Shown here in pieces: positions 32,076 to 41,167 of a stretch of 64,000 nt of DNA. A model generated the notes under the pieces. It had not been told where the DNA came from. It ran no database searches and was given only the letters and a program-made list of their open reading frames with translations. The stretch lies in NCBI GenBank assembly GCA_017429685.1, contig JAFROL010000027.1, positions 78,939 to 142,938 on the forward strand. Direction: 5' to 3'. Position 1 is the stretch's first letter. Each line of letters opens with the position of its first letter. A program made the position numbers and the translations under genes. The DNA comes from Bacteroidales bacterium (GTDB lineage: Bacteria; Bacteroidota; Bacteroidia; Bacteroidales; P3).

Positions 32076-32567
32076 TTAAGAATTGTTGAGGGTTCGGAGT
32101 CTTTTCTTTATGCGCTCGATGCGATGGTTTACGGCGGCCTCGGTGATGCCAAGTGTCAGGCCCATTTCGCGTGCCGGGATTCCGTCGAGGTAGAGTAAAA
32201 GGATTGTTTTTTCGTCGGGCGCGAGGCGGTCGATAAGCTCGTAGAGCCGTTCCACAAGGCTGCTCTGGCTTTCCTCGGCGAGGTTGTTGTAGGTCACGTC
32301 GTCGAGACGGGTGAACATAGGCGAGAGGGAGCGGTGGCGCACCTGCGACACGGCGGTATTGAAGGCTACGCGATAGACCCAGGTGCTCTCTTTGCTCTGG
32401 CCCCGGAAGCTGGGCCAACTCTCCCACAGTGAGCACACGATGTCCTGATACATATCCTTGACGTTCTCGGGGTCGCGGTCGGTAAACATAAGGCACACCT
32501 TGAAGATGGTGCTGTCGCATCGGTGCAGCATCTCCAAAAATGCAATATGTTGGCTGTCGGGTTCCAC
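32076..32567 (-). CDS. ECF-type RNA polymerase sigma factor
   Basis: 163 residues from a GTG at 32565-32567; an ATG at 32529-32531 (Met 13) is an equally possible start. Region 2: DSTIFKVCLMFTDRDPENVKDMYQDIVCSLWESWPSFRG; STWVYRVAFNTAVSQVRH; region 4: LAPDEKTILLLYLDGIPAREMGLTLGITEAAVNHRIERIKKRLRTL. Similar to the sigma factor at 14972 but clearly distinct. Cotranscribed with the membrane protein downstream. Confidence 0.88.
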   Translation of the reverse strand: MEPDSQHIAFLEMLHRCDSTIFKVCLMFTDRDPENVKDMYQDIVCSLWESWPSFRGQSKESTWVYRVAFNTAVSQVRHRSLSPMFTRLDDVTYNNLAEESQSSLVERLYELIDRLAPDEKTILLLYLDGIPAREMGLTLGITEAAVNHRIERIKKRLRTLNNS

Positions 32568-32673
32568 AAAAGCGCTTTTTCTATATTAGTCGCAAAAAAC
32601 GACGAAAACTACTATAAGAGAACGAAAAAAAAAAGCAGTTTTATTATTACAGCACTGATGTTCAGCGCGATGA

Positions 32674-32726
32674 AAGCGGAAAACGGAAAGCGGAGAGCGG
32701 AAAGCGAAGAACCGCGTCAGCACTAA
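32674..32726. repeat. Heptad array plus inverted CTGACGCGG core
   Basis: About five heptads (GGAAAAC, GGAAAGC, GGAGAGC) followed by CCGCGTCAGCACTAA, the exact complement of the core at 26404. Confidence 0.85.
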
Positions 32727-32734
32727 CGTACTGT

Positions 32735-32822
32735 CGTTATAACGTTATATCGATTTAACGTTATAACGATTCACGAATTAACTCATTCACAAATTAACTC
32801 ATTCACAAATTAACTCATTCCA
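32735..32822. repeat. 13-bp inverted repeat and 16-bp tandem repeats
   Basis: CGTTATAACGTTA (32735-32747) is inverted at 32756-32768. Then three tandem copies of ATTCACAAATTAACTC (first with G for A) run to about 32817; the third overlaps the last codons of the minus-strand gene at 32810. Confidence 0.75.
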
Positions 32823-33601
32823 AAAGTGTACTGTCCTTTGCCCTGCGTAGCTTTGCCGAACTGGATGGCGTTGTTCGGACAGTGGTGGTAGCAGGCCATA
32901 CAGTTGGTGCAGTTGCCGTGCCATACGGGGCGGAGGCCCTGCTTGACGCTGCCTTGTGGGTCGGCGTAGTCGCCCGACATCGTGATGTTACCCAGCGGAC
33001 ACACCTTGGCGCAAAGTCCGCACGAGATGCAGCGGTCGGTGGTGTAAAACTTCTTGTCGGTAATCAGCAGGCTGTAGAACAGGGCGTTGGTGACGTAAGT
33101 GTTAATCCAGGGCACCTTGCCGCGAACCACGTCGACCACCTTCTCGCGGCGCCCGATGCGTTCCGCCACCTGCGGCAGGCGCTCGCGGACGGCGGCAATC
33201 TTGCGCGCCGCGTTCTCGTCGCTGTCGAGGTCGAAACCCTTCAAATTGACGTATGTTTCCGGCATCACAAATGAGAAGGCGGCATCAAGGGCTATACTTT
33301 TCTTCTTCAGCTCTTTGGCAAAGCGTTCGGGCGTGCGGCCCACGTTGTCGCCACAGGTGCAGGCAAGGTAGCAATACGACGGTTGGGCGTTGATTTCGAG
33401 CCGTTTCACATAGCCGCTCACAATGCGCGGCACCGCCCACGAATAGACGGGACAGACAAAACCCAACGCCTCGCCGGACGAGAGATCGACCTTCGGTGCT
33501 GATTCCAAAGGATTTATAAGCATCAGGCGGTCACCCGTCAGACGGGCCAACTCTTCGGCCACAAACTTGCTGTTGCCACAGCCGGAAAAATAGAGAATCA
33601 T
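32810..33601 (-). CDS. EFR1-type flavodoxin-ferredoxin fusion
   Basis: 263 residues. The N-terminal half is flavodoxin-like (MILYFSGCGNSKFVAEELA; FVCPVYSWAVPRIV), with an FMN phosphate loop SGCGNS. The C-terminal half has two [4Fe-4S] motifs: CISCGLCAKVCPLGN and CTNCMACYHHCPNNAI. Proteins of this type transfer electrons in anaerobes; the partner is unknown. The start overlaps the previous gene by 4 nt (ATGA), so it is coupled to the small HExxH protein. Confidence 0.9.
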   Translation of the reverse strand: MILYFSGCGNSKFVAEELARLTGDRLMLINPLESAPKVDLSSGEALGFVCPVYSWAVPRIVSGYVKRLEINAQPSYCYLACTCGDNVGRTPERFAKELKKKSIALDAAFSFVMPETYVNLKGFDLDSDENAARKIAAVRERLPQVAERIGRREKVVDVVRGKVPWINTYVTNALFYSLLITDKKFYTTDRCISCGLCAKVCPLGNITMSGDYADPQGSVKQGLRPVWHGNCTNCMACYHHCPNNAIQFGKATQGKGQYTFGMS

Positions 33602-33936
33602 ATCTTGTTGTTTTTAAAGCATTTCAACCAATGGAAAGCCTGAACCGACGGCCTTGCGCCACTTTGCGCTTCGAGCAGATAGGCCGACCGCTCGAACGGG
33701 ATTTCACGGTAGGCGCGTTCGGCGTTGCGGTAGCGCAACAACCCCACCAGCCAGAAGAGTAGATAGAGCAGATAGAAGCCCACCAGCAGCAACGCCGCCT
33801 GCTGCCACAGGTGTACCGTCTCGTGGCGCAACTCGCGTTCGTTCAGCCCCTTGCCGTTGTAGAACACAAAGGGGAACAGCGTGATGGCGTGGAAACGACG
33901 CGGCGGGAAACGACGTGTATTTACCAGTAAAGCCAT
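33598..33936 (-). CDS. Small membrane protein with HExxH motif
   Basis: 112 residues. HETVHLWQQ (HExxH, residues about 38-42), one or two membrane segments (LLLVGFYLLYLLFWLVGLL) and EIPFERSAYL, where the Glu could be a third zinc ligand. Similar short proteins with HE-x-x-H plus FE-R-E-A-Y occur across Bacteroidota. Zincin-like activity is plausible but unproved. Sits 6 nt after the gene at 33943 and overlaps the EFR1 gene. Confidence 0.65.
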   Translation of the reverse strand: MALLVNTRRFPPRRFHAITLFPFVFYNGKGLNERELRHETVHLWQQAALLLVGFYLLYLLFWLVGLLRYRNAERAYREIPFERSAYLLEAQSGARPSVQAFHWLKCFKNNKI

Positions 33937-33942
33937 CGGAAT

Positions 33943-35493
33943 CTATTTGTAGTTGGCGTTGGTCAGCGTGCCGTTGCTTACGGTGAATTCCAGCACCTGC
34001 CAGCAGTCCATCTTGTTGCCCTTCTTGTCCTCGGCGGGGCTCCATTTCTGCGGCATCGTCTTCACGATGTCGAGCACCATATTGGCAAACTCGAACAGCT
34101 CGCCCTTGCCTTTGCTGATCACCTGCCAGCGGCCGGCCTCGCCCTTGCAGTTGACCATAAAGCCGATGCGCACGCGGAACAGGCGGTCCTTGGCGCGCTC
34201 GTCGGTCAGCGGACGGTTGAGGAACCAGTTGCGCAGCGCCGTCTTGCCGCCTTCGTATTCGGGCGACTTCTTGGGTGCCTTGAAATTGCCCACAGCCTCA
34301 GCCAGTTGCTTGTCTTCGACCGAACGGACGCTGGCCTCGTTGCAGAGCACAAACGACGTTGCCGCCATCTCGGCCTCATCCTCCTCGAAGCTGCGCGGCG
34401 AGAACTTCGACGACACGACGACGCCCTCCTTCACCCTGATTTCCTGAGTCTTCGACACCACATAGTCGCTCACGCCGAAGCTGTTGGTCTGCCAGCTGCC
34501 GTAGTGAATCACATATTCGCCGGTAATCCAGTCGGCAAAGTAGCAGCTGTCGTGGACAAAACGGCGGTGGCCAAACGCCATACCGCCCACAACACTGTCT
34601 GCCAGATAGTCAAACATTTGCTGCCAATGTTGGCCACTACTGTTGTGCGTCTTGATTTCGGAAACAAAAAGCGAGTCGTCGTGGAGCAGCCACGTCCCGA
34701 ACGGGGCACCATTTACCGAAGGTACTCCAATCCAGCTGGAGCCACACTTCAGAGGGTCGTTGCCAAAGAATTCCATCACAAGGGTCAAGCCGTTGGCTTT
34801 CTGCTTGAAAAGCCCTTTGTGGCCATTGTAGGTCACCGCCTCGCGGTCCGATGCGCAATGCAGATAGAACTCCTTGAAGCGCTCGTTCATATTATATATC
34901 TTGGCCTGGTCGTGTCCCAACTTCGCACGGCCCGACTGATATTCGGCCATTATCTTGTCCGAAATGAAAACATTGTCAACCACTTGCCCGTTGACGACAT
35001 TCAAGTAGCGCGTGCCCCGGGCCTCGTCGCTCTTCTGCTCCTTTTTGTCTTTAGGTAACAGCCTCAGTTCCAGAATGCCGGAATACCAGTCGGCCTCCAC
35101 GGCCGTCTCGCCAAGAGGCTGCTCGGAATGCAGCGGCGCAATCAGGAAATAGTCGGGCGCGACAACGGTGTCGATGCCCGTCTCGGTCCACAGGTTGCCA
35201 GTGCGTGTGCGGAAGCGCATCGCCTTGACAGACAGCAGCTTTATCTTTTCGTCGATCAGCTCCATCTTGGCGATATGGCCGCGGTTGTTGTTGAGGCTCC
35301 ACGACTCGAAAGGAGTCTCGCTCATAGTGCGCTGAAAATAAGACATCACCACCGACGGCGCACAGCGGTCGACGGCGACGGCATACCGTTTGCCGTTCCA
35401 CAGCAGGGTGTCGGCATCCTGCGCAGTCTGTGCATTGGTAGTCAGCACGCTGGCTATCAGCAGTATCGTCAAAAGAAAGGGATTGCGTTTCAT
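33943..35493 (-). CDS. Secreted protein with TonB C-terminal-like domain
   Basis: 516 residues with signal peptide (MKRNPFLLTILLIASVLTTNAQ). The last 100 residues (PEYEGGKTALRNWFLNRPLTDERAKDRLFRVRIGFMVNCKGEAGRWQVISKGKGELFEFANMVLDIVKTMPQKWSPAEDKKGNKMDCWQVLEFTV) match the TonB C-terminal fold seen in many Bacteroidota envelope proteins, but there is no Pro-rich TonB stalk or membrane anchor. The first 400 residues are of unknown fold. It leads into the HExxH and EFR1 genes. Confidence 0.75.
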   Translation of the reverse strand: MKRNPFLLTILLIASVLTTNAQTAQDADTLLWNGKRYAVAVDRCAPSVVMSYFQRTMSETPFESWSLNNNRGHIAKMELIDEKIKLLSVKAMRFRTRTGNLWTETGIDTVVAPDYFLIAPLHSEQPLGETAVEADWYSGILELRLLPKDKKEQKSDEARGTRYLNVVNGQVVDNVFISDKIMAEYQSGRAKLGHDQAKIYNMNERFKEFYLHCASDREAVTYNGHKGLFKQKANGLTLVMEFFGNDPLKCGSSWIGVPSVNGAPFGTWLLHDDSLFVSEIKTHNSSGQHWQQMFDYLADSVVGGMAFGHRRFVHDSCYFADWITGEYVIHYGSWQTNSFGVSDYVVSKTQEIRVKEGVVVSSKFSPRSFEEDEAEMAATSFVLCNEASVRSVEDKQLAEAVGNFKAPKKSPEYEGGKTALRNWFLNRPLTDERAKDRLFRVRIGFMVNCKGEAGRWQVISKGKGELFEFANMVLDIVKTMPQKWSPAEDKKGNKMDCWQVLEFTVSNGTLTNANYK

Positions 35494-35502
35494 ATTTCAG
35501 GT

Positions 35503-36192
35503 TTATTTTCGTTCAATGGTTGTGACATACCGCAGGTTCGTGTCGCGCAGCATATCGTTGGGTATCGTGCCCATAACATCCTGTGGTATAGGCATTCCAA
35601 GCAATCCGAACAGCTCGACCCAATAGGTGGGAAACTCGCCGTCGGCTTTCTTGAAGTTCATCGGCGCCTCGCCGAAGACAAACGAACCGTCGCTGGAAAT
35701 ATAGGCGTTGCGGACCAGCTCGCTGCAGTACTGCTCCTCGTTGTCGGCCAGGAAACACATATCGTAGCCGCGCCCGACATAACGTTTGGCATTTGCCACA
35801 AAGGCGTCTCGGTTTGCATTGTCTTTCAACCGCATAACGTCGAAGCGCGGATATGAACCGTCCTTGAGCTTGAAGTCGGCAAAGAAGGTGTCGATAGGGT
35901 AGCGCGCCACACCGCGCTTGATGGTGGCATCGATGACAAAGGTCGAATCACCGTCGACCTCGACAATCGCTACGTGGATATAATTGGTTGAACTGCTGTC
36001 GTCTGTGGCGTCGGCGAGGGCCTGGTCTGCAGAGGCCGAGTCGGACAGGGTGTAGCTCATTGGTATGCCGACGAAAATCAAATCGCCGTTTTGCAGTCCG
36101 TTATCGTCCACACCGGCCGGCCTGTCGGTAGTGTTTCGGCACGAGACAAAAGCAAAAAACGCCAAAAATAAAGATAATAATAACTGTTTCAT
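35503..36192 (-). CDS. YiiX/NlpC-P60-type permuted papain-fold lipoprotein
   Basis: 229 residues: lipobox signal MKQLLLSLFLAFFAFVSC (Cys 18), then GDLIFVG, YIHVAIVEVDGDSTFVIDATIKRGVARYP and QYCSELVRNAY giving the His and Cys of the permuted papain fold. The C-terminal half of the fusion protein at 18612-20969 is a paralogue with the same motif order. Predicted envelope amidase. 9 nt upstream of the 33943 gene, so it likely leads a four-gene operon ending at 32810. Confidence 0.82.
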   Translation of the reverse strand: MKQLLLSLFLAFFAFVSCRNTTDRPAGVDDNGLQNGDLIFVGIPMSYTLSDSASADQALADATDDSSSTNYIHVAIVEVDGDSTFVIDATIKRGVARYPIDTFFADFKLKDGSYPRFDVMRLKDNANRDAFVANAKRYVGRGYDMCFLADNEEQYCSELVRNAYISSDGSFVFGEAPMNFKKADGEFPTYWVELFGLLGMPIPQDVMGTIPNDMLRDTNLRYVTTIERK

Positions 36193-36517
36193 AACTTTTG
36201 GGAAACGGCAAAAAGGGGAAAATATTGTATTGGCCGACGTTTAAATGCCACAGAACCGACCCGACAGCCAAAAGAGCTGAATAGCAAGTAGATAGCACAA
36301 AACGCCGAAAAACAGGACAGCATAGCGCCAAAATGACACCACCGCAATATTTTCGCACACCGTTAGCAGGCAGTTCTTATATCGTTCTTATATCGCGAAT
36401 ATAAGAACGATATAAGAACTGCCCTCGAACGAAAGGCCAAAATACGGCACAGATGCCGACCGAATAGCCGGCATAGAAGCCGAAGCATCATATTTCCCCA
36501 AGCTTCCGGAGCTTGAA
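36193..36517. other. Intergenic region with long palindrome
   Basis: 325 bp between two minus-strand genes. Apart from the palindrome at 36369-36423, nothing was recognised; no clear TAnnTTTG promoter was found for the lipoprotein gene. Confidence 0.55.
36369..36423. repeat. Long palindrome, copy 3
   Basis: Perfect 25-bp arms, loop CGCGA, same four 11-bp units as the other copies. Outer flanks (CGTTAGCAGG against CCTCGAACG) continue as an imperfect inverted repeat. Confidence 0.92.
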
Positions 36518-37384
36518 CTACAACTTGTCGCCGGCAAAAACCTCTACAACGCGCTGATTATATGAGCGAGAGACCGGTATCGGACGCGACCCTTGAACCA
36601 GCTCGATCACAAGGCCGTCCTTTTCTTTGCGCAGAAGCTTAACATTTTCAATATTAACCATATATCCACGATGACACCGCAGCAGGCCCTGATATTTTTC
36701 GGTATCGTCGAGCAGCTTCATCGAGCTGTGAAGAATGAACGTCTGCTCCTTTCCCTCATTGATATAGTGGATGTTACTATAATTATCGGCGGCTTCGACA
36801 TAGAGGACATTGCTGCGTCTGGTCGAAAAAGCCAGCTTGCCGCCGCGGTCATAGAAAAGCATATTCTCGCCCTCGGTAGGCAACTGCGCCGAAACCGAGT
36901 CGACAATGCGTTGAAGGCTGTGAACCTGCTGCTTACGATCGTCAAGATACGACACCAGCACCGCTATGGCATAGGGCACCACGATGACCGAAAGGAAATC
37001 GAGCAGCACGTGCCAAAGCATATCGGAGAATGCCAGGTTAGCCTCGTTGCCAAGAAAAAAAGCTATAACCGTCAACAGAACGGTGATGACGACCAGCTCG
37101 CCGACCATCCATATTATGAAGTGGAAAAACTCCATAGTATGCTTATGTTCAATATAGTACAGCAGCATCCGGCTAATGATGAACATAGCCGAGCCACTCG
37201 AAAACATAATGACAGTAAATATGTATATATTCAGCTTCGACACAGGCTCCTCGGCACGCATATACGCCGCCGGCTGGTAAAAGACGACAAAGAGCATAGC
37301 GACGACAATCATCGTGCCAATAAAAAGCCATATACTCTTCATCTCGTTAAAGAATTTCGGTATTTTAACAATGTTTTTCGCCAT
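36518..37384 (-). CDS. Membrane-bound LytTR transcription regulator
   Basis: 288 residues. Four membrane segments in the first 150 residues (IWLFIGTMIVVAMLFVVFY; LNIYIFTVIMFSSGSAMFI; FHFIIWMVGELVVITVLLTVIAFF; LLDFLSVIVVPYAIAVLV), a short coiled linker, then a LytTR DNA-binding domain (NVLYVEAADNYSNIHYINEGKEQTFILHSSMKLLDDTEKYQGLLRCHRGYMVNIENVKLLRKEKDGLVIEL). A one-component membrane regulator of the type known in Bacteroidota. Divergent from fabH; the shared 186-bp region has three evenly spaced repeats that it may bind. Confidence 0.88.
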   Translation of the reverse strand: MAKNIVKIPKFFNEMKSIWLFIGTMIVVAMLFVVFYQPAAYMRAEEPVSKLNIYIFTVIMFSSGSAMFIISRMLLYYIEHKHTMEFFHFIIWMVGELVVITVLLTVIAFFLGNEANLAFSDMLWHVLLDFLSVIVVPYAIAVLVSYLDDRKQQVHSLQRIVDSVSAQLPTEGENMLFYDRGGKLAFSTRRSNVLYVEAADNYSNIHYINEGKEQTFILHSSMKLLDDTEKYQGLLRCHRGYMVNIENVKLLRKEKDGLVIELVQGSRPIPVSRSYNQRVVEVFAGDKL

Positions 37385-37407
37385 AATGTTAAAAAGATTT
37401 CACGTAA

Positions 37408-37460
37408 TTCACCCAAAAATATATAATTTCACCCAAAAAAACGCACTTTTACCCAAAATA
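37408..37460. promoter_or_regulatory. Three direct repeats TTYACCCAAAA at 20-bp spacing
   Basis: TTCACCCAAAA at 37408, TTCACCCAAAA at 37428 and TTTACCCAAAA at 37448, exactly 20 bp apart (about two helical turns). A diverged fourth (TTTAACAAAAA) lies at 37478. LytTR proteins typically bind direct repeats about 21 bp apart. They sit between the LytTR gene and the fab operon. Confidence 0.55.
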
Positions 37461-37570
37461 TTGCCCCAAACATCACTTTTAACAAAAATAATTTTGTATT
37501 TTTTTCTTATTTTGCAACCCGAAACGCAAAATCTGCTTGTGCAGGTTTTATTAAAAAAGAATACTATAAT

Positions 37571-38566
37571 ATGAAAATAATTGGAACAGGTAGCGCACTT
37601 CCCGAAAAAGTTGTAACCAACGATATGCTTACCGGATTTCTGGACACAAGCGACAGTTGGATCACTTCACGGACAGGAATCCGTACTCGTCATCTACTGA
37701 GCACCGAAACGCTGGGCGAGTTGGCTATCACCGCAGCACAGTCTGCCATCGAATCGTCCGGGCTTCAACCCGAAGAAATAGACTATCTTATTTGCTCGAA
37801 TGTTGCAAACAGCTATGTGTCGCCCTCGTTGGGCAGCATCATTCTGGCACCACTGGGGCTTTGCTGCCCCTGCTTCGACCTCAACGGTGCCTGCGCCGGA
37901 CTGATTTATTCGCTCGACATCGCCGACGCCTTCATCAAGACCGGCAAAGCGAAAAAGATCCTTATCGTGGCAGCCGAGGAACCGTCGCGCTTCTGCAACT
38001 GGCACGAACGCGAGACCTCCGTCCTGTTCGGCGATGGCGCTTCGGCGCTGGTAGTCACTGAAGGTGAAGGTTTTAAAGACTTCCGTCTGACCGGCGAGAC
38101 ACACACCGACGCGCTGTATTACAAACGTTCGCTCGAGTCGACCCCATACGACCGCGTCGACGAAAGGACGATGCCGCTCGTGATGAATGGACGCGAAGTT
38201 TTCAAACTGGCAGTGAAATCCTGCATCAAGGATGTGGACACGATACTGGAACGCAACAACCTGAAGGGCGACGACATCGATATGTATCTGCTTCACCAGG
38301 CCAATCTGCGCATCATCGACTCAATCCGCGAACACCTTGAGCAACCGAAAGAAAAATTCCCGACAAACCTGCAGAAATACGGCAACACGTCGTCGGCAAG
38401 CATCGGAATCCTTATCGACGAGATGTCCAGAGCCGGCGAGCTCAAGGACGGTTCCACGCTTGTTCTCAGCGCTTTTGGTGGCGGATTTGTGACGGCTGCC
38501 GCAATACTGAAATGGAGCGCCATATCGTATCCTGAAAAGGCTGACAATGAAAATAACAATCAATAA
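37571..38566 (+). CDS. fabH: 3-oxoacyl-ACP synthase III
   Basis: Condenses acyl-CoA with malonyl-ACP to start fatty acid synthesis. 331 residues with the full catalytic triad: Cys 108 (DLNGACAGLIYSL), His 242 (LLHQANLRIID) and Asn 272 (YGNTSSASI). It heads an eight-gene plus-strand cluster with short gaps. Such KAS III proteins also accept unusual primers, so the starter unit is open. A weak -7-like TTATTTTG is at 37507-37514. Confidence 0.93.
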   Translation: MKIIGTGSALPEKVVTNDMLTGFLDTSDSWITSRTGIRTRHLLSTETLGELAITAAQSAIESSGLQPEEIDYLICSNVANSYVSPSLGSIILAPLGLCCPCFDLNGACAGLIYSLDIADAFIKTGKAKKILIVAAEEPSRFCNWHERETSVLFGDGASALVVTEGEGFKDFRLTGETHTDALYYKRSLESTPYDRVDERTMPLVMNGREVFKLAVKSCIKDVDTILERNNLKGDDIDMYLLHQANLRIIDSIREHLEQPKEKFPTNLQKYGNTSSASIGILIDEMSRAGELKDGSTLVLSAFGGGFVTAAAILKWSAISYPEKADNENNNQ

Positions 38567-38593
38567 TATTCACGAAATCAAATTATTAAATAT

Positions 38594-39832
38594 ATGAAAC
38601 GAGTAGTTATTACCGGACTGGGTTGTATATCACCCCTTGGCAACAACGTAGACACAATGTGGAGCGAACTGCTGAAAGGCTCTTGCGCCATAGATACCAT
38701 AAAATCAATAAACACCGACGCTCTCACCGTCAAGGTGGCCGCCGAGGTGAAAGACTTCAGACCCGAAGATTTCGACATCGACAAGGCTATGATTCGCCAT
38801 AACGACCGCTATGCGCTCTATGCCATAGCCGCAGCAACGCAGGCTATGCGCGACAGCGGCCTCGAGGTGGGCAAAGACGTGGATTCCAGCCGTTTCGGCT
38901 GCGCCATCGGATCGGGCATCGGTGGCATCCAGACCTTCTGCCGCGAGCACGCATCGCTGCTCGAGAACGGTCCGCGCCGCGTGTCGCCCCTTTTCATCCC
39001 CGAAATGATTGCCAACATCGCATCGGGCAACACAGCCATCGTCTTCCACGCCGAAGGTCCCAACCTGCCGGTGGTGACGGCCTGCGCAACAGGCACACAT
39101 TCAATCGGTGAGGCCTACCGTATGATTCGCGAAGGCCGCGCCGACGCTATGATTACCGGCGGTACCGAGGCTGCCATCTGCGAAATAGCCATCGCCGGCT
39201 TCGCCAACAGCAAGGCCCTCTCGACCTGCGAGGACCCGATGGCCGCATCGCTGCCCTTCGACCTGCGCCGCAAAGGCTTCGTTATGGGCGAAGGCGCTGG
39301 CGTTATGATTCTGGAAGACTATGAGATAGCTCGCCGCCGCGGAGCACACATCTATGCCGAGGTGTGCGGTTACGGCAACAGCTGCGACGCTTTCCACTAC
39401 ACCGCACCGCGCGCCGACGCCAAATGCGCCACCAACTGCATCAAGTGGGCTCTGGAAGAGGCCGGATACAAAGAGGGCGAAAAGGTGTATATCAACGCCC
39501 ACGGCACCGGCACGCCGCTCAACGACAAGACCGAGACCCTGGCCATCAAGCAGGCTATGGGCGAAACGGCAGCACGCCAGGCTGTCATCAGCAGCACCAA
39601 GTCGATGATGGGCCATATGCTCGGAGCAACAGGCGCCATCGAACTGGTCATCTGCGCCAAGACGCTGCAGGATGGCAAGGTGGCCCCCACCATCCATCTG
39701 GACCAACCCGACCCCGAATGCGACCTCGACTACACGCCGCACACCGCTCGCGACTACGCTGCCGACCTGACAATCAGCAACTCGTTCGGCTTCGGCGGAC
39801 AGAACGCCTGCGTGGCACTGCGCAAAATCTGA
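38594..39832 (+). CDS. fabF: 3-oxoacyl-ACP synthase II
   Basis: Elongating ketosynthase, 412 residues: Cys 164 (VVTACATGTHSIGEA), His 303 (YINAHGTGTPLND), Lys in SSTKSMMGH and His 341, and the C-terminal NSFGFGGQNACVAL. All catalytic residues of the KAS II family are present, so it is a condensing enzyme rather than a chain-length-factor partner. 27 nt after fabH. Confidence 0.94.
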   Translation: MKRVVITGLGCISPLGNNVDTMWSELLKGSCAIDTIKSINTDALTVKVAAEVKDFRPEDFDIDKAMIRHNDRYALYAIAAATQAMRDSGLEVGKDVDSSRFGCAIGSGIGGIQTFCREHASLLENGPRRVSPLFIPEMIANIASGNTAIVFHAEGPNLPVVTACATGTHSIGEAYRMIREGRADAMITGGTEAAICEIAIAGFANSKALSTCEDPMAASLPFDLRRKGFVMGEGAGVMILEDYEIARRRGAHIYAEVCGYGNSCDAFHYTAPRADAKCATNCIKWALEEAGYKEGEKVYINAHGTGTPLNDKTETLAIKQAMGETAARQAVISSTKSMMGHMLGATGAIELVICAKTLQDGKVAPTIHLDQPDPECDLDYTPHTARDYAADLTISNSFGFGGQNACVALRKI

Positions 39833-39870
39833 AAAAAATTGGTTATTATATATTGAAATCATAAAGTATT

Positions 39871-40287
39871 ATGACTAGAGAAGAAATCAAAAACTATCTG
39901 CCACACCGCGAGCCTATGCTGCTTGTCGACGATGTGACTATGGAAGGCGACACTGCCGTAGGTCACTACCACGTGCGTGGCGACGAATATTTCGTTCAGG
40001 GCCACTTCCCGGGCTATCCTGTTGTACCCGGAGTGATACTGTGCGAAATAATGGGCCAGTGCTGCTGCACGCTGATGCTCGAAGAACTGCCCGGACGCCT
40101 CACTTTCTATGCCGGTATGGACAAGGTGCGCTTCAAAAACCAGGTGCGCCCCGGCGACACCATCGAGGTGCGCGGCAAAATCACAGCCAAACGCGGACTG
40201 ACATTCTTTGTCGATGCCGAAGCCAAGGTCGACGGCAAACTGTGCGCCAAAGGCAGCCTGATTTTTATGCTGGCAGACAAGAAATAG
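39871..40287 (+). CDS. fabZ: 3-hydroxyacyl-ACP dehydratase
   Basis: 138-residue hotdog-fold dehydratase. LPHREPMLLVDDV and GHFPGYPVVPGVILCEIMGQ are typical; His 45 and Glu 59 form the active-site pair. It makes trans-2-enoyl-ACP from the product of FabG. No FabA-like isomerase features. Confidence 0.93.
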   Translation: MTREEIKNYLPHREPMLLVDDVTMEGDTAVGHYHVRGDEYFVQGHFPGYPVVPGVILCEIMGQCCCTLMLEELPGRLTFYAGMDKVRFKNQVRPGDTIEVRGKITAKRGLTFFVDAEAKVDGKLCAKGSLIFMLADKK

Positions 40288-40383
40288 CATCCAAATTTAT
40301 TAAAAAGCGCTCCGAAAATTCTGCCGACCGATATACGACAAGCATTTTTTCGGAGGAATAAAAACATCAATAAACGATAAACA

Positions 40384-41133
40384 ATGAAACTGTTAGAAAA
40401 TAAAACCGCATTGATCACCGGTGCCTCGCGCGGCATCGGCAGAAGCCACGCCCTCCTCTTTGCCGAAGAAGGCGCCAACATCATCTTTACCGACCTCAAA
40501 GCCAACGAGAACAGCGACTCGCTGCTCGCCGAGCTGCGCGCCAAAGGCGTCCGCGCCGACTTCCTCGCCTCGAATGCCGCCGACAACGCACAGGCCAACG
40601 AGGTGGCACAGTGGGTGGCCGACAACTACGGCCGTCTCGACATCCTGGTCAACAACGCAGGCATCACCAAGGACAACCTCATCCTGCGAATGAGCGTCGA
40701 AGACTGGAACCTCATTATGGACGTCAACCTGCGCTCGGTGTTCAACTACACCAAAGCTTTCGCCCCGATGATGATGAAACAGCGCGCAGGCTCGATCATC
40801 AACATCAGCTCCATCGTTGGACTCAACGGCAACGCCGGCCAGTGCAACTACTCGGCATCCAAAGCCGGAATCATCGGCTTCACCCGTTCGATAGCCAAAG
40901 AGCTGGGCTCGCGCAACATACGCTGCAACGCCGTGGCTCCCGGATTCATCGAGACCCCGATGACGCAACAGCTGCCCGAAGACGTGCGCAAAGACTGGAT
41001 GACCAAGATTCCGCTGCGCCGCGGCGGCCTCGACACCGATGTGGCACACGTGTCGCTCTTCCTGGCCAGCGACCTGGCTTCGTATGTCACCGGACAGGTC
41101 ATCAGCTGCGATGGCGGCCTGGCTATCAACTAA
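40384..41133 (+). CDS. fabG: 3-oxoacyl-ACP reductase
   Basis: 249-residue short-chain dehydrogenase: NAD(P) motif TGASRGIGRSHA, LVNNAGITKDNLILRM, catalytic Ser 143, Tyr 156, Lys 160 (INISSIVGLNGNAGQCNYSASKAG), PGFIETPMTQQL. The DNLILRM segment and the PGFIET motif are typical of FabG rather than other SDRs. Confidence 0.93.
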   Translation: MKLLENKTALITGASRGIGRSHALLFAEEGANIIFTDLKANENSDSLLAELRAKGVRADFLASNAADNAQANEVAQWVADNYGRLDILVNNAGITKDNLILRMSVEDWNLIMDVNLRSVFNYTKAFAPMMMKQRAGSIINISSIVGLNGNAGQCNYSASKAGIIGFTRSIAKELGSRNIRCNAVAPGFIETPMTQQLPEDVRKDWMTKIPLRRGGLDTDVAHVSLFLASDLASYVTGQVISCDGGLAIN

Positions 41134-41167
41134 AACAACATCAACGAAATAAAAAAGCACACTGATA

